This document shows, one piece after another, positions 18,612 through 28,208 of a DNA stretch of 64,000 nucleotides. Source of the DNA: Nostoc sp. T09. Lineage in GTDB: Bacteria; Cyanobacteriota; Cyanobacteriia; Cyanobacteriales; Nostocaceae. Position numbers and translations under genes: made by a program. The DNA lies in the NCBI RefSeq assembly GCF_002154695.1, contig NZ_MTAV01000078.1:1-64000 (forward strand). Direction: 5' to 3'. Numbering within the stretch: the stretch's first letter is position 1; the number at the start of each line of letters is the position of its first letter. The notes under the pieces are model-generated. The model saw nothing but the letters and a program-made list of their open reading frames with translations. It did not search any database and was not told the DNA's origin.

Positions 18612-19469
18612 ATGACGAAACGTCCAGAAATGATGATTCCTGTTGCTGTGGGATTGATTACTTGCTTGTGGTTGCAAGGTTGCTCTTCACCTCAGCAAAA
18701 TGTAAATAACAATCCAGGTAAATCTCAAGGGAAACTAGTACTAACTGGCTCTAGTACCGTTGCGCCATTAGCAGCAGAAATTGGTAAACGCTTTGAATCT
18801 GCACATCCTGGTGTGCGAATTGATGTGCAATCAGGAGGATCTTCTCGTGGTATTACTGATGCTCGTCAAGGTGTGGCAGATGTTGGCATGGTTTCTCGTG
18901 CCTTAAAGCCGGATGAAAAAGATTTAACAGCATTTACTATTGCTCGTGATGGAGTAACGGTGATTTTGCACAAAAATAATCCCGTGAAATCTCTAACTGA
19001 CAAGCAGGTTGTAGATATCTATACTGGCAAAGTAACAAACTGGAAGCAGGTGGGAGGTCAAGATGGAACGATTACTGTTGTGAATAAAGCCGAAGGCCGT
19101 TCCACTCTCGAATTGTTTACCCATTACTTCAAGCTGAAGAATACCGATATCAAAGCGCAAGTAGTAATTGGTGACAATGAACAGGGGATAAAAACTGTAG
19201 CTGGAAACCCCAACGCTATTGGCTATGTTTCTATCGGTTCGGCAGAAAATAGCGAGGCAAATAAAGTACCTATCAAACTCCTACCTGTAGATGCTATAGC
19301 AGCAACAACTGCCAATGTGCAGAATAACACCTTTCCCATTGCTCGCCCATTGAACTTGGTAACGAAAACCCAACCCCAAGGCCTAGCAAAAGAATTCATT
19401 GATTACGCACAATCACAACAGGTAAGTGACATTGTTAAAAAGCAAAACTTTGTCCTCGTCGCTAAATAG
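18612..19469 (+). CDS. pstS: Phosphate-type ABC transporter substrate-binding lipoprotein (PstS-like)
   Basis: A 285-residue protein with a lipoprotein signal ending at C24 (LQGC) and a PstS-like core. LTGSSTVAPLAAEIGKRF and GSSRGITDARQGVADVGMVS provide the Ser/Gly/Asp loop that holds phosphate, followed by IYTGKVTNWKQVGGQDGT and EGRSTLELFTHYF. This is the short phosphate-binding-protein class, acting in the periplasm. It is preceded by an ArsR-like regulator and overlaps the pstC frame. Phosphate is the likely ligand; arsenate or another oxyanion cannot be excluded given the ArsR neighbour. Confidence 0.85.
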   Translation: MTKRPEMMIPVAVGLITCLWLQGCSSPQQNVNNNPGKSQGKLVLTGSSTVAPLAAEIGKRFESAHPGVRIDVQSGGSSRGITDARQGVADVGMVSRALKPDEKDLTAFTIARDGVTVILHKNNPVKSLTDKQVVDIYTGKVTNWKQVGGQDGTITVVNKAEGRSTLELFTHYFKLKNTDIKAQVVIGDNEQGIKTVAGNPNAIGYVSIGSAENSEANKVPIKLLPVDAIAATTANVQNNTFPIARPLNLVTKTQPQGLAKEFIDYAQSQQVSDIVKKQNFVLVAK

Positions 19470-20295
19470 TGACCTGTGGTTAATTTGGATACTGCGGGGA
19501 TTGGCAGCGATGGCGGGTGCGATCGCACTTTTAATTATTTTCTTTTTGATTCTCGAATCTCTACCAGTTCTTCAACGCGTGGGAATCACCCACTTTTTTA
19601 GCGACTCCTCCTGGAATCCAACTGCCGGATTTTATAACCTCCTGCCGATGCTGTGGGGAACGCTGCTAGCAATGTTTGGCTCGGTGCTAATTGCTACTCC
19701 TATCGGCATTCTCTCCGCAGTCTTTTGTCAATTTTACGCCCCACCCACATTAGCTAAAATCTACCGCAGCCTAATTGAATTACTAGCAGGAATCCCTTCT
19801 GTAGTCTATGGCTTTTGGGGATTAGTGGTGTTAGTTCCCCTAATTGGCAGAATACATCCGCCAGGGCCAAGCTTATTAGCTGGGATTGCCATTCTCACCA
19901 TCATGATTTTGCCAACAATCGCACTGGTAGCCGATGCCAGTCTAGCGAAAGTCCCGTTATCTTATCACCAAGGATCTGCCGCCTTAGGATTATCGCGGTG
20001 GGCAACTATTTCTAAAGTGGTCTTTCCGGCTGCCAAATCGGGATTATTCACAGGCATGATTTTAGAAACAGGTCGTGCAATTGGCGAAACAATGGCAATT
20101 TTAATGGTGTGTGGCAATGTCGTACAAACACCTAAATCTCTGTTTGATCCGATTCGTACCCTCACAGCTAATATTGCTTTAGAAATGGCATACGCCACGG
20201 GAGATCACCGTTCTGCACTCTTTGTTAGCGGGTTGGTGTTGATGGGGCTGATTGTACTGTTAGTTGCTGTTGCTGAAGTGGTTAGTTATGAGTAA
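19426..20295 (+). CDS. pstC: Phosphate ABC transporter permease PstC
   Basis: A 289-residue membrane permease with six hydrophobic segments and the PstC pattern: ELLAGIPSVVYGFWGLVVLVPLI, the EAA-like loop LGLSRWATISKVVFPAAKSG, and GRAIGETMAILMVCGN. It forms the membrane channel together with PstA. The frame overlaps the end of pstS by 44 bases with a GTG start at 19426; a slightly later non-ATG start is possible, since no ATG precedes the first membrane helix. Unusually, pstA does not follow: a NERD-helicase gene lies between them. Confidence 0.82.
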   Translation: MTLLKSKTLSSSLNSDLWLIWILRGLAAMAGAIALLIIFFLILESLPVLQRVGITHFFSDSSWNPTAGFYNLLPMLWGTLLAMFGSVLIATPIGILSAVFCQFYAPPTLAKIYRSLIELLAGIPSVVYGFWGLVVLVPLIGRIHPPGPSLLAGIAILTIMILPTIALVADASLAKVPLSYHQGSAALGLSRWATISKVVFPAAKSGLFTGMILETGRAIGETMAILMVCGNVVQTPKSLFDPIRTLTANIALEMAYATGDHRSALFVSGLVLMGLIVLLVAVAEVVSYE

Positions 20296-20327
20296 GTTTA
20301 GTGTTGTGGATGGTCGTCAAGTCAAGG

Positions 20328-20342
20328 GCGGGGAAACCCCGC
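20328..20342. repeat. GC-rich hairpin in the pstC-helicase spacer
   Basis: GCGGGG-aaa-CCCCGC is a perfect 6-bp hairpin 33 bases after pstC. It is followed by polypyrimidine sequence (CTTCTGCC repeats) of the kind found between unrelated genes in these genomes. It may terminate the pstSC transcript, though no T-run follows directly. Confidence 0.5.
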
Positions 20343-20527
20343 GCCTACGGTAACATTCTTTCTTAAACCTTCTGCCCTCTGCCTTCTGCCTAAACCAGCC
20401 CACTATTGATCACCAAAAGCTGACAAGACCCAAAATTTTTCGCTCTCTTGTAGACACTTGTGTAACTTTGCCATAAAAATTGGCATACTAGTAAGGTTTT
20501 GATGCCTCTATTACAAGGAGAGAATAC

Positions 20528-22756
20528 ATGGAATTTATATGGACTGATTCTGGTGATAAGAATGCAGCTGAAAAAATGATTTGGAACGCACTCAAAGAAG
20601 CTTTAGCTCAAGATGAGGGGATTTGTTATCACCGCTATCCTATTTTTTCAGCTGACAGATCCAGAAGAGAACCAGATATTCTTTTACTTCATAAACATTG
20701 GGGATTATATGTTATTGAATGTAAGGGATGCAAAATTAATAATATTGAGAGAATTGATGGTCAAGTCTGGATAATGAATGATTGGCACTCTAGCCAAGAA
20801 ACCCCCTATGCCCAAGCGGAAGACCAAATGTTTTCAGTAAGTAACAAATTTAAGAATGAAAGAGGGCTACGTAAGGGGAAAAGTGAACTAATTCAAGGAC
20901 ACGTATTTATCGGACTACCTTTTATATCTAAAACCGAATGGAGAGAAAAAGGACTGGATCTATCTCCAGCTTCTCCGCCTACCATTATCTTTGCAGATGA
21001 TTTAGAAGCTGAAGCTTTGAGAAGAAGGTTACAGAATGTACCAGCAGAAGAAAAGCAAGAACCTATTACAGATGAACAATTTCAACTTGCAGTTAGTGTT
21101 CTTCAAGGCGCACCAACTTTACGCCGTGAACTTAGACCAGAAGCAAAGAAGCCTAACTCAAAAGCAGCTCTCCTCAGACAAGTTGAAGAACAGATGATGG
21201 CTCTTGATAAAGAGCAAGAAAGAGTTGCAATTCAAATCCCAAGTGGCCCTCAAAGAATTAGAGGTTTAGCCGGTTCGGGTAAAACTGTAGTTATGTGTAT
21301 GAAAGCAGCTTGGATGCACCTAAAACACCCTGAGTGGACTATTGCCTATACTTTCTATACAAGAAGTCTGTATGCACAGATAAAAAGTCTTATAACCCGC
21401 TTTTATCGTTGGTGGACTGATGGAGATCCGGATTGGAGTAAAATTAAAATACTTCATGGCTGGGGTGGTCAAGACCTTCAAGGTTTGTATCGTTTAGTTG
21501 CGCATACAATGCGGCGAAACTCACGCACATACAGTGAGGCCAAGAATATTTATACTTATAAGCAATACAGTGAGATTTTAGGTAATTGTTGCAGAGAATT
21601 ACGGGAAAGTGGTGATGAAGTTCCCCAATTGTTCGATGCCATTTTAATTGATGAAGCTCAAGACTTCCATTTTGAATTTTACAAATTGTGCCATAGTATT
21701 CTAAGAGAACCCAAGAGATTGATATGGGCATACGATGAGGTTCAAAGCTTGGAAAGTCTTGCTATTCCAACTACTGTTGAAATATTTGGAACTTATGCAG
21801 ATGGCTCACCTATTGTGAACCTTGAAGGGAACTATCCAGATAGTGAAATAGATAAGGATTTAATTCTTTATCATTGCTATCGTACCCCTCGCCCAATTTT
21901 GGTCACTGCTCATATTTTTGGAATGGGTCTACTTAGACCACAAGGAGCTGTTCAGTTTATTCCAACATCTGGTGGATGGGAAGACATTGGATACGAAATA
22001 GTTTCTGGCAATTTTCAGCCTGGGCACAAAATTACTATTAGAAGACCAGAGGAAAACTCTCCTAACGCTCTAGAAAAGTTAACACAAGGACAAAACCTCA
22101 TTCAATGCCAAAAATTTGAAACAACTGAACAAGAAATAAATTGGGTAGTAGAACAAATTTATAAAAATATATACGAAGATGAATTAAAGCCAGATGAAAT
22201 CGTTGTTATTACTCTTGACCCACGGCGGATGGCTCAAGATTTTAACAGATTGCAAACACAGCTAACAAAACTAAAAATTGACTCTGCCAGAGTAGGACTT
22301 GATACGGACGGGTCAGTGTTTCGGAAATCAAATCATGTTACCTTAACTGGCATTTTTAGAGCAAAGGGAAATGAGGCTTCTGTAATTTATGTGATTGGCT
22401 TTGAGGAAGTTGGAGCCAACTCTAATCTAGTTGTTCAACAACGAAATCAAGCTTTTACCGCTATGACACGCGCGCGTGGTTGGTGTATCTTGACAGGTAT
22501 AGGACAGATAGCTGCAATTTTATTTCGAGAAATTGAGGAAATACTTGCTAATTATCAGCAAATTGCTTTCACCGTTCCTCATCCACAAACCATTCAGCGA
22601 AATCTTGATAATTTAGAGTACGAAAAACGCCGTAACAGGATTAAAAAAGCCAAGGAGCTTGCTAATAAATTAGCGCAGGTTCTGGCTGAGATAGATGATC
22701 CTGAATTGAGAAAGGAAGTGATTGAGAAACTGGCAGGTAGCAACCTTGAAACTTGA
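20528..22756 (+). CDS. NERD-domain UvrD-like (SF1) helicase
   Basis: A 742-residue protein. An N-terminal NERD nuclease-related domain (about 10-135) shows REPDILLL and VIECKG, the usual D...ExK arrangement. Then comes an SF1 helicase core: Walker A GLAGSGKT at about 245-252, Walker B ILIDEAQDF at about 370-378, FRAKGNEASVIYVIG, and motif VI FTAMTRARGW near 642-651. The C-terminus is a charged helix. It likely cleaves or remodels DNA; such fusions occur in DNA repair and are suspected in anti-phage defence. It begins after an AAGGAG site at 20515-20520 and splits pstC from pstA, suggesting insertion of a cargo gene. Function in vivo is unknown. Confidence 0.85.
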   Translation: MEFIWTDSGDKNAAEKMIWNALKEALAQDEGICYHRYPIFSADRSRREPDILLLHKHWGLYVIECKGCKINNIERIDGQVWIMNDWHSSQETPYAQAEDQMFSVSNKFKNERGLRKGKSELIQGHVFIGLPFISKTEWREKGLDLSPASPPTIIFADDLEAEALRRRLQNVPAEEKQEPITDEQFQLAVSVLQGAPTLRRELRPEAKKPNSKAALLRQVEEQMMALDKEQERVAIQIPSGPQRIRGLAGSGKTVVMCMKAAWMHLKHPEWTIAYTFYTRSLYAQIKSLITRFYRWWTDGDPDWSKIKILHGWGGQDLQGLYRLVAHTMRRNSRTYSEAKNIYTYKQYSEILGNCCRELRESGDEVPQLFDAILIDEAQDFHFEFYKLCHSILREPKRLIWAYDEVQSLESLAIPTTVEIFGTYADGSPIVNLEGNYPDSEIDKDLILYHCYRTPRPILVTAHIFGMGLLRPQGAVQFIPTSGGWEDIGYEIVSGNFQPGHKITIRRPEENSPNALEKLTQGQNLIQCQKFETTEQEINWVVEQIYKNIYEDELKPDEIVVITLDPRRMAQDFNRLQTQLTKLKIDSARVGLDTDGSVFRKSNHVTLTGIFRAKGNEASVIYVIGFEEVGANSNLVVQQRNQAFTAMTRARGWCILTGIGQIAAILFREIEEILANYQQIAFTVPHPQTIQRNLDNLEYEKRRNRIKKAKELANKLAQVLAEIDDPELRKEVIEKLAGSNLET

Positions 22757-22809
22757 TTGGGAGGTTTGGTTAGCAACTAAAGCATTAAAAGCGTGAAAAA
22801 TAATGACCC

Positions 22810-23691
22810 ATGATTTTTTCAATGCCAAATCTCAAAGCTAAAATCAAAACTCTGAGCATTCCTCAAGATTGGCTACCAACAATGATTGTTTGGATGACTG
22901 CTGTGCTGGTAACTGCCATATTCCTGTGGATACTCAACGATATTTTCTGGCATGGCATCGGCCACTTATCTTGGCAGTTTATCACCACGGAACCTGTGAA
23001 CGCTGGCAGAGAAGGAGGAATTGCACCGATTTTGGTTTCCACTCTGATGATTATGATGGTGTGTATGGCAGTTTCCATTCCTATTGGTGTGGGTACAGCC
23101 GTATTGCTGGCAGAATTCACTCCAATTGATAGTATCTTTGGAGGATTGGTGCGTCGCAGTTTAGATGTTTTAGCTGGTGTCCCTTCAATAGTCTTTGGGT
23201 TATTTGGTAACGTCTTCTTTTGCAAAATTCTCGGATTGGGATTTTCCATCCTGTCGGGAGGGCTAACCTTGGCGTGTATGGTGTTGCCAATCTTGATTCG
23301 CTCGACAGAAGAAGGATTTCGGGCTGTTCCCCAGGAGTATAGATTAGGAGCCGCATCTCTTGGTTTTTCCCGTACAACTACGCTATTTAAATTATTGTTA
23401 CCCGCCGCTGTACCTGGTTTAGTGGTGGGATTAGTGCTGGGGATTGGCAGAGCGATCGCAGAAACTGCTGCTTTAATTTTTACTAGTGGCTATGTAGATA
23501 GAATGCCAGAATCATTATTAGATTCTGGACGTGCGCTTTCGATTCATATTTTTGATTTATCGATGAATGTGTCTGGTGGCGATGGTAATGCTTACGCCTC
23601 AGCATTGGTTTTACTTTTATTGCTGCTGTTAATTAATGGCACAGCAGCTTGGATTGCCGAAAATTGGTTGCACAGGAGAATTATTAACTGA
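22810..23691 (+). CDS. pstA: Phosphate ABC transporter permease PstA
   Basis: A 293-residue membrane permease with six hydrophobic segments and PstA marks: PVNAGREGGIAPILVSTLMI, RSLDVLAGVPSIVFGLFG, EGFRAVPQEYRLGAASLGFSR and GIGRAIAETAALIFTSGYV. It pairs with PstC. The start is the ATG at 22810, with an alternative four codons later. It begins 53 bases after the helicase gene and its stop overlaps the pstB start (TGATG), so pstA and pstB are coupled even though pstA is separated from pstC. Confidence 0.87.
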   Translation: MIFSMPNLKAKIKTLSIPQDWLPTMIVWMTAVLVTAIFLWILNDIFWHGIGHLSWQFITTEPVNAGREGGIAPILVSTLMIMMVCMAVSIPIGVGTAVLLAEFTPIDSIFGGLVRRSLDVLAGVPSIVFGLFGNVFFCKILGLGFSILSGGLTLACMVLPILIRSTEEGFRAVPQEYRLGAASLGFSRTTTLFKLLLPAAVPGLVVGLVLGIGRAIAETAALIFTSGYVDRMPESLLDSGRALSIHIFDLSMNVSGGDGNAYASALVLLLLLLLINGTAAWIAENWLHRRIIN

Positions 23692-24497
23692 TGAAACTGC
23701 CAGAATCCGATCGCAACCCTACTGGAACTACTCAACCATTGATTCAAACAGAAAACTTGACGTTGCAATATGGGCAAAAAACAGCCTTTGCTAATGTTAA
23801 TCTTGGCATCAATGCAGGTGAAATCGCTGCTTTAGTTGGTCCTTCCGGTTGTGGGAAAACCAGTTTTCTCAGTTGTCTCAATCGCTTGACTGATTTGATT
23901 CCCCAGTGTCGAGTCAAAGGACGAATTCAGATTGGTACTTTAGATGTGCTCAATACCAAGATAGATGCGATCGCGCTGCGGCGTAAAGTTGGCATGATCT
24001 TCCAAAAACCGAATCCTTTTCCTTTATCTATCTGGAAGAATCTGGAATTACCTTTGCGAGAACATGGGATCAAAAACCGCGAAAAAATTGATGCGATCGT
24101 AGAGACAACCCTCACCGATGTGGGATTGTGGGATGAAGTCAAAGACCGATTGCATACTTCGGCTTTAGCACTTTCCGGCGGACAACAGCAACGCTTATGC
24201 ATAGCCAGAGCTTTAGGTTTGCAACCAGAAGTTTTACTATTGGATGAACCTTGTAGTGCTCTCGACCCGATTTCTAGTGGTGTGGTTGAAGATTTAATTA
24301 CCAGCCTGCGGGGGCGTTATACCTTGCTAATTGTCACTCATAACCTCGCACAAGCCAAGCGAATTGCCGATCAAGTAGCCCTGTTTTGGGTACAGGATGG
24401 AATAGGTCAACTAATTGAATCGGGAACAGTAGCCCAAATCTTTGAATCACCTCAACATCCTCTAACAGCTGCTTATGTCACAGGTGCAAGGGGCTAA
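23691..24497 (+). CDS. pstB: Phosphate ABC transporter ATP-binding protein PstB
   Basis: A 268-residue ABC ATPase: Walker A GPSGCGKT at 50-57, Q-loop in MIFQKPNPFPLSIW, signature LSGGQQQR at 161-168, Walker B LLLDEP ending about 187, and switch His in LIVTHNL. FQKPNPFP and DVLNTK are typical of PstB. It energises uptake through PstC/PstA on the cytoplasmic face. It starts on the last base of the pstA stop codon. The C-terminus is normal for the family (TGARG). Confidence 0.9.
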   Translation: MKLPESDRNPTGTTQPLIQTENLTLQYGQKTAFANVNLGINAGEIAALVGPSGCGKTSFLSCLNRLTDLIPQCRVKGRIQIGTLDVLNTKIDAIALRRKVGMIFQKPNPFPLSIWKNLELPLREHGIKNREKIDAIVETTLTDVGLWDEVKDRLHTSALALSGGQQQRLCIARALGLQPEVLLLDEPCSALDPISSGVVEDLITSLRGRYTLLIVTHNLAQAKRIADQVALFWVQDGIGQLIESGTVAQIFESPQHPLTAAYVTGARG

Positions 24498-24534
24498 AAT
24501 ATCAACAATCCCAATTTTGTCCTCAGAAACAACA

Positions 24535-24915
24535 ATGAACAATGTTCAAAGTGAAGATCTACCAATAGAGAACAAAAGACCATCAGTTCAAGAGGAATAT
24601 TCTGCTGTAAAAAATGAACAGCAGCCCAAGGAAAATTCCCTATCAGCTCGCCCTTGGACAGGAATTAGGCAATATACAAATCAATTATCGCCAAAATTAG
24701 CTAACCCAGGATATATCAAAAGTGCGCGTCAAATATACGATCTTTTGAGTTCTGAATTAATCAATAATTATTCCGGCTGGTATGTTGCCATTGAACCCAA
24801 TAGCGGTGATTATTTTCTCAATGCCATTAAAGCTTTAGCCCAACAGCAAGCGAGACAACAACATCCTTATAGACTAATTTGTACCTTCAAATTAATTGGC
24901 ACAAGAGCATCGTAA
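24535..24915 (+). CDS. Small protein of unknown function, paired with aspartic protease
   Basis: About 127 residues. The N-terminal third is polar and probably disordered (EDLPIENKRPSVQEEYSAVKN, quoted in part). The C-terminal part (about 70-125) has GWYVAIEPNSGDYFLNAIKAL and ends HPYRLICTFKLIGTRAS. I use the ATG at 24535; an upstream in-frame ATG at 24475 overlaps pstB by 23 bases. Six bases separate it from the retropepsin-like protease gene, so the two are probably co-translated. Similar small-protein/protease pairs occur in cyanobacteria and their role is not established. It may be a partner or antitoxin-like companion, which is speculative. Confidence 0.65.
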   Translation: MNNVQSEDLPIENKRPSVQEEYSAVKNEQQPKENSLSARPWTGIRQYTNQLSPKLANPGYIKSARQIYDLLSSELINNYSGWYVAIEPNSGDYFLNAIKALAQQQARQQHPYRLICTFKLIGTRAS

Positions 24916-24921
24916 AATAAC

Positions 24922-25287
24922 TTGATTCTAGGAAAGTTTAGCAATCAAGGCAAGTTGATTTTTGAAATTGACCTCGTAGCATCCGACGGGCTAATTATCA
25001 CAGTTGATACACTGCTCGATACAGGTTTTAGTGACTGGTTAGCAATTAATACCCAAGATGCTCTTGCCTTGGGATGGGAACTAGTGGATAGTGAAGAAAC
25101 TCGTCTGACCGCTCTGAGAAAAGCCCAGTTTACGATTTACACTGGTACAGTTAGTTTAGATACTCAAGAATTTAATATTCCTGTAATTGTAGGAGATGAA
25201 ATTGCAGAATTACTCCTGGGTATACCTTGGCTGTTTACCAGAAGATTAGTAGTTGATTTTCCACAAGGTTTATTAAATTTAGGGTAA
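24922..25287 (+). CDS. Retropepsin-like (clan AA) aspartic protease
   Basis: A 121-residue single-lobe aspartic protease. The catalytic triplet D33-T-G lies in TLLDTGFSDWL, and the second conserved hydrophobic-hydrophobic-G segment is ELLLGIPWLF. As in retropepsins it must dimerise to form the active site. The start is a TTG at 24922, giving MILGKFSNQGKLIFEIDL, a common family N-terminus; no ATG is available upstream in frame. It sits six bases after the small protein gene. No signal peptide or membrane segment is seen, so it is cytoplasmic. The substrate is unknown. Confidence 0.78.
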   Translation: MILGKFSNQGKLIFEIDLVASDGLIITVDTLLDTGFSDWLAINTQDALALGWELVDSEETRLTALRKAQFTIYTGTVSLDTQEFNIPVIVGDEIAELLLGIPWLFTRRLVVDFPQGLLNLG

Positions 25288-26346
25288 AATTTCTGGTTCA
25301 GATTCTCTTACAGATAAAGTTACAGAATTGACTTTCTTCGCACTAGATGGTTCTAAAATAGGTTGCTGATTTGTAGCTGTATCACCCGCAGTAACCGTTT
25401 TGTTTGCTGCCAAGTTATCGCGCTGATTGATGAGATAGATACTAATTAAAGTTAGGCAAACTCCAATCCATTGCAAGGGACTCAGAACTTCTGAGAGGAA
25501 GAGATTACCGAATAGCAGAGCAAAAACTGGCGTCAGGAAGGTGAGAGAACTGAGACTGGTGAGATTGCCACTAGAAGCAAAGTAGAAAAATAATCCATAG
25601 GCGATCGCACTGCCAAATATTGTGGCATAACCTAAAGCCACCCAATCAGATGGTACAAGATTCTGCCATTGCTGGGATTCTACAACTGACGACATTCCCC
25701 ATAATGGCAATCCACCGATAATCATGTGCCATCCCGTAGCAGCTACCGGATCGGCATGTCGACAAACAAACCGAATCAACACTGTTCCCACTGCCATTGA
25801 CAGCGCTGCTAACAGCATTAACCACTCACCACTGGCAAATAACTGTTGCCAGTTACCAAGGGTGATATTTACACCTGAACCGAGAGCCTGAAAAATCCAC
25901 TCATCAGGTAAGCCAATTAAACTGATCCCAGAAACCCCTAATCCTAGTCCCAGCCATCCCCAAACACCGATACGTTCCTGAAATAGCCACAACGATAGCA
26001 AGGCCACAGCCAAGGGTTGAGAATCAATCATCACAGATCCTAGCCCGGCACTAGTTCTCACTAATCCTTCTGCTAAGAAGCCTTGAAAAAGAGTTCCATC
26101 TACAAGCGCAAATAAGGCAATCCATAGCCATGCACCCCATCCCTTGGGTTGGGGTCTATCCATCAATGCTGCTGCTATGAGAATTAACACCCCAGCTGGT
26201 AGCAACCGAACTCCTGCCATAAATAATGGTGTGGTGTGGGGTATCACTCCTTTCATTGCCACCATTGCGGTACCCCACAAGAAAAAGGGGGCGATTAGCA
26301 GTAGAGGAGCGATGGGAAGACGAGATGCACTGAATTTCAGCTGCAT
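25279..26346 (-). CDS. EamA/DMT-family transporter
   Basis: About 355 residues with ten hydrophobic segments arranged as two EamA repeats: FFLWGTAMVAMKGVIPHTTP opens the first, and LLAALSMAVGTVLIRFVCRH opens the second. FLTPVFALLFGNLFLSE and LGVSGISLIGLP fit the family. It lies in the plasma membrane and probably exports metabolites or amino acids. I prefer the ATG at 26346 (MQLKFSASRLP) over the frame opening at 26379. The 50-residue C-terminal tail is polar. Its stop overlaps the convergent protease gene by nine bases. Confidence 0.83.
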   Translation of the reverse strand: MQLKFSASRLPIAPLLLIAPFFLWGTAMVAMKGVIPHTTPLFMAGVRLLPAGVLILIAAALMDRPQPKGWGAWLWIALFALVDGTLFQGFLAEGLVRTSAGLGSVMIDSQPLAVALLSLWLFQERIGVWGWLGLGLGVSGISLIGLPDEWIFQALGSGVNITLGNWQQLFASGEWLMLLAALSMAVGTVLIRFVCRHADPVAATGWHMIIGGLPLWGMSSVVESQQWQNLVPSDWVALGYATIFGSAIAYGLFFYFASSGNLTSLSSLTFLTPVFALLFGNLFLSEVLSPLQWIGVCLTLISIYLINQRDNLAANKTVTAGDTATNQQPILEPSSAKKVNSVTLSVRESEPEILP

Positions 26347-26503
26347 GGGTTTGCTGATGCCTTGGGTTATTAGGTGCAAAAATTGCTTTACCTAATTTTA
26401 CCTAAATATGTTGTTTTGTGAAGGAAAGAATACTTACTAGTAGCTAAATTGGCCTGATTATCACTGGTGTAACGAGCTGGGCATTGAAAAACTTCTAACA
26501 TTT

Positions 26504-27235
26504 TCATTGTGAATTGCTTTTAACTGTGCCGTTTTCTGGTGGTTCAAACTTATAACCATAGCCCCGAACAGTTTTAATATACTCTGGCACATTGGTATCT
26601 AGTTCCATCTTTTTGCGTAGCTGACCAATATGCACATCAACTACTCGTCCATCTCCCACATAGTCACAACCCCAAATTTTTTGGATGAGCTGGGGGCGGC
26701 TCCAAGCTTGACCCGGATGGCTGGCCAGAAAATGTAAAATATTAAATTCTAGGGCGGTTAGTGATAGAGGTTTATCGTTAAGTGTCACTTCTCTTCCTTC
26801 TGGGTTAATTGCTAGCTGATGAAAGACGAGACGTTGTGTAGTTGAGGGGTTGATCGTGCGGACACGCCGCAATAAAGCTTGGATTCTCAGTTCTACTTCC
26901 GCTAGGCTAAAGGGTTTGCTCATAAAATCATCAGCACCTGCGCCCAGAATCTTGATTTTATCGGCTTCGTCAGTTCGGCTAGTCAGGATCATCACTAACA
27001 CATTGGTACGACGTTGCATTTCTTGGCAGAGGTTATAGCCAGTAGTATCTGGCAAATTCCAATCCAAAATTACTAACTCTGGATTAAATTGCTCGAATAA
27101 ATTCAGCGCTGTCTTCCCGTCGGCCGCAGACTCTATGTGATATTTTCGGCTTAAAAAACGATATATAAGATTGCGGACGCCATAGTCGTCATCTACAACA
27201 AGAATTTTGGGATTAGTAGCAGGAACCATCACCAT
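26504..27235 (-). CDS. OmpR/PhoB-type response regulator
   Basis: A 243-residue two-domain regulator. The receiver (about 10-125) has VDDDY, phospho-Asp in VILDWNLPDTTG, ILTSRTDE and MSKPFSLAE. The DNA-binding winged helix (about 145-235) has LTALEFNILHFLASHPGQAWSR, VVDVHIGQLRKKM and YIKTVRGYGYKF. No sensor kinase gene adjoins it, so it is an orphan here. The start may be at codon 1 or 3 (MVMVPATN). The target genes are unknown. Confidence 0.88.
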   Translation of the reverse strand: MVMVPATNPKILVVDDDYGVRNLIYRFLSRKYHIESAADGKTALNLFEQFNPELVILDWNLPDTTGYNLCQEMQRRTNVLVMILTSRTDEADKIKILGAGADDFMSKPFSLAEVELRIQALLRRVRTINPSTTQRLVFHQLAINPEGREVTLNDKPLSLTALEFNILHFLASHPGQAWSRPQLIQKIWGCDYVGDGRVVDVHIGQLRKKMELDTNVPEYIKTVRGYGYKFEPPENGTVKSNSQ

Positions 27236-27240
27236 AAATC

Positions 27241-28208
27241 TCTAGCCTATTGTTTATGTGGCAATTCGCTATGCGCCTTGAGAGCTTCTGTGTATGCTTT
27301 CAGACCTTTATCTTTGGGGAGAGTATCTCCTTTACTTCGGCTGCTGATATATCAACCTCATGATTATTTTAAAGTCGCTGCTGCTCACCAAGCATAACTA
27401 CTGTATGACTTAGCTATACTTAATTTCTGAATAAATTTCTGGAAGCTTTGACTGTTATAGTTTTTCCTAAATCTATAGATTTTTTTATGGATTTGGTAAT
27501 TTTATATTACTATCACGATTATCCTTGGATATGTGTTTTAAATTTGAGTATTGAATATGACACTCTTCTATAGTTACCTAGTAATTTATAATTATTCATC
27601 AATTAAAATTTTCTCAAAAACAAAGAGTTAGTTTAATAATCTGATTTCTCTATTTCTCAAAGTTACAACCAAAATTACAAAGTCAATATACTTATTAAAA
27701 TTGTAATAAATTTTACTTTTATTTAACTGTTGTATTTATCTCCTATTTGTGTATTTGAAAATTTATCTTAGTAATTCTAAGTTTAAATAATAATAGGTAG
27801 AAATAGACAGTATTTAAGACTACAATTTTCCAAATAAGCTGATAAATCGCCAAATACTGTGGTGTCAGGTTCAAGCATGATTACAGGATAAACACGTCAC
27901 CTCACAAAACTTGCTGTCAGCAAAAATTAGTATAAGCTCAGGCTTTACATAGCAGAAAATTGCCAATTTGTTCAGTGCTGAGCTAACGCCAGAAGGCAGT
28001 TCGACGTATTCGTTTCCCCAAAAAACACAGCGTTAAAGCTGATATTGCCAGGAATTCAAAATTTTTGGACTTGTTCTAAGTGGATTTTCAATAATAAATG
28101 AACTAGTCTATCCTAAGAGAGAGGTTAATAATCTTCATACCAGGGAAAGAGCAAATAACGCTATATTTTTCGATAAATTGCTGTTAATGTAATCAGCAAG
28201 AGATAATT
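27241..28208. other. Long AT-rich intergenic region
   Basis: Nearly 970 bases between the OmpR-type regulator and the rhodanese-like gene, divergently placed. I see no ORF with coding character. AGCTCAG (27934-27940) could pair with CTGAGCT (27978-27984) around a 37-nt loop, which hints at a structured leader or small RNA, but there is no supporting T-run. The last 60 bases should hold the promoter of the rhodanese-like gene. Confidence 0.45.
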
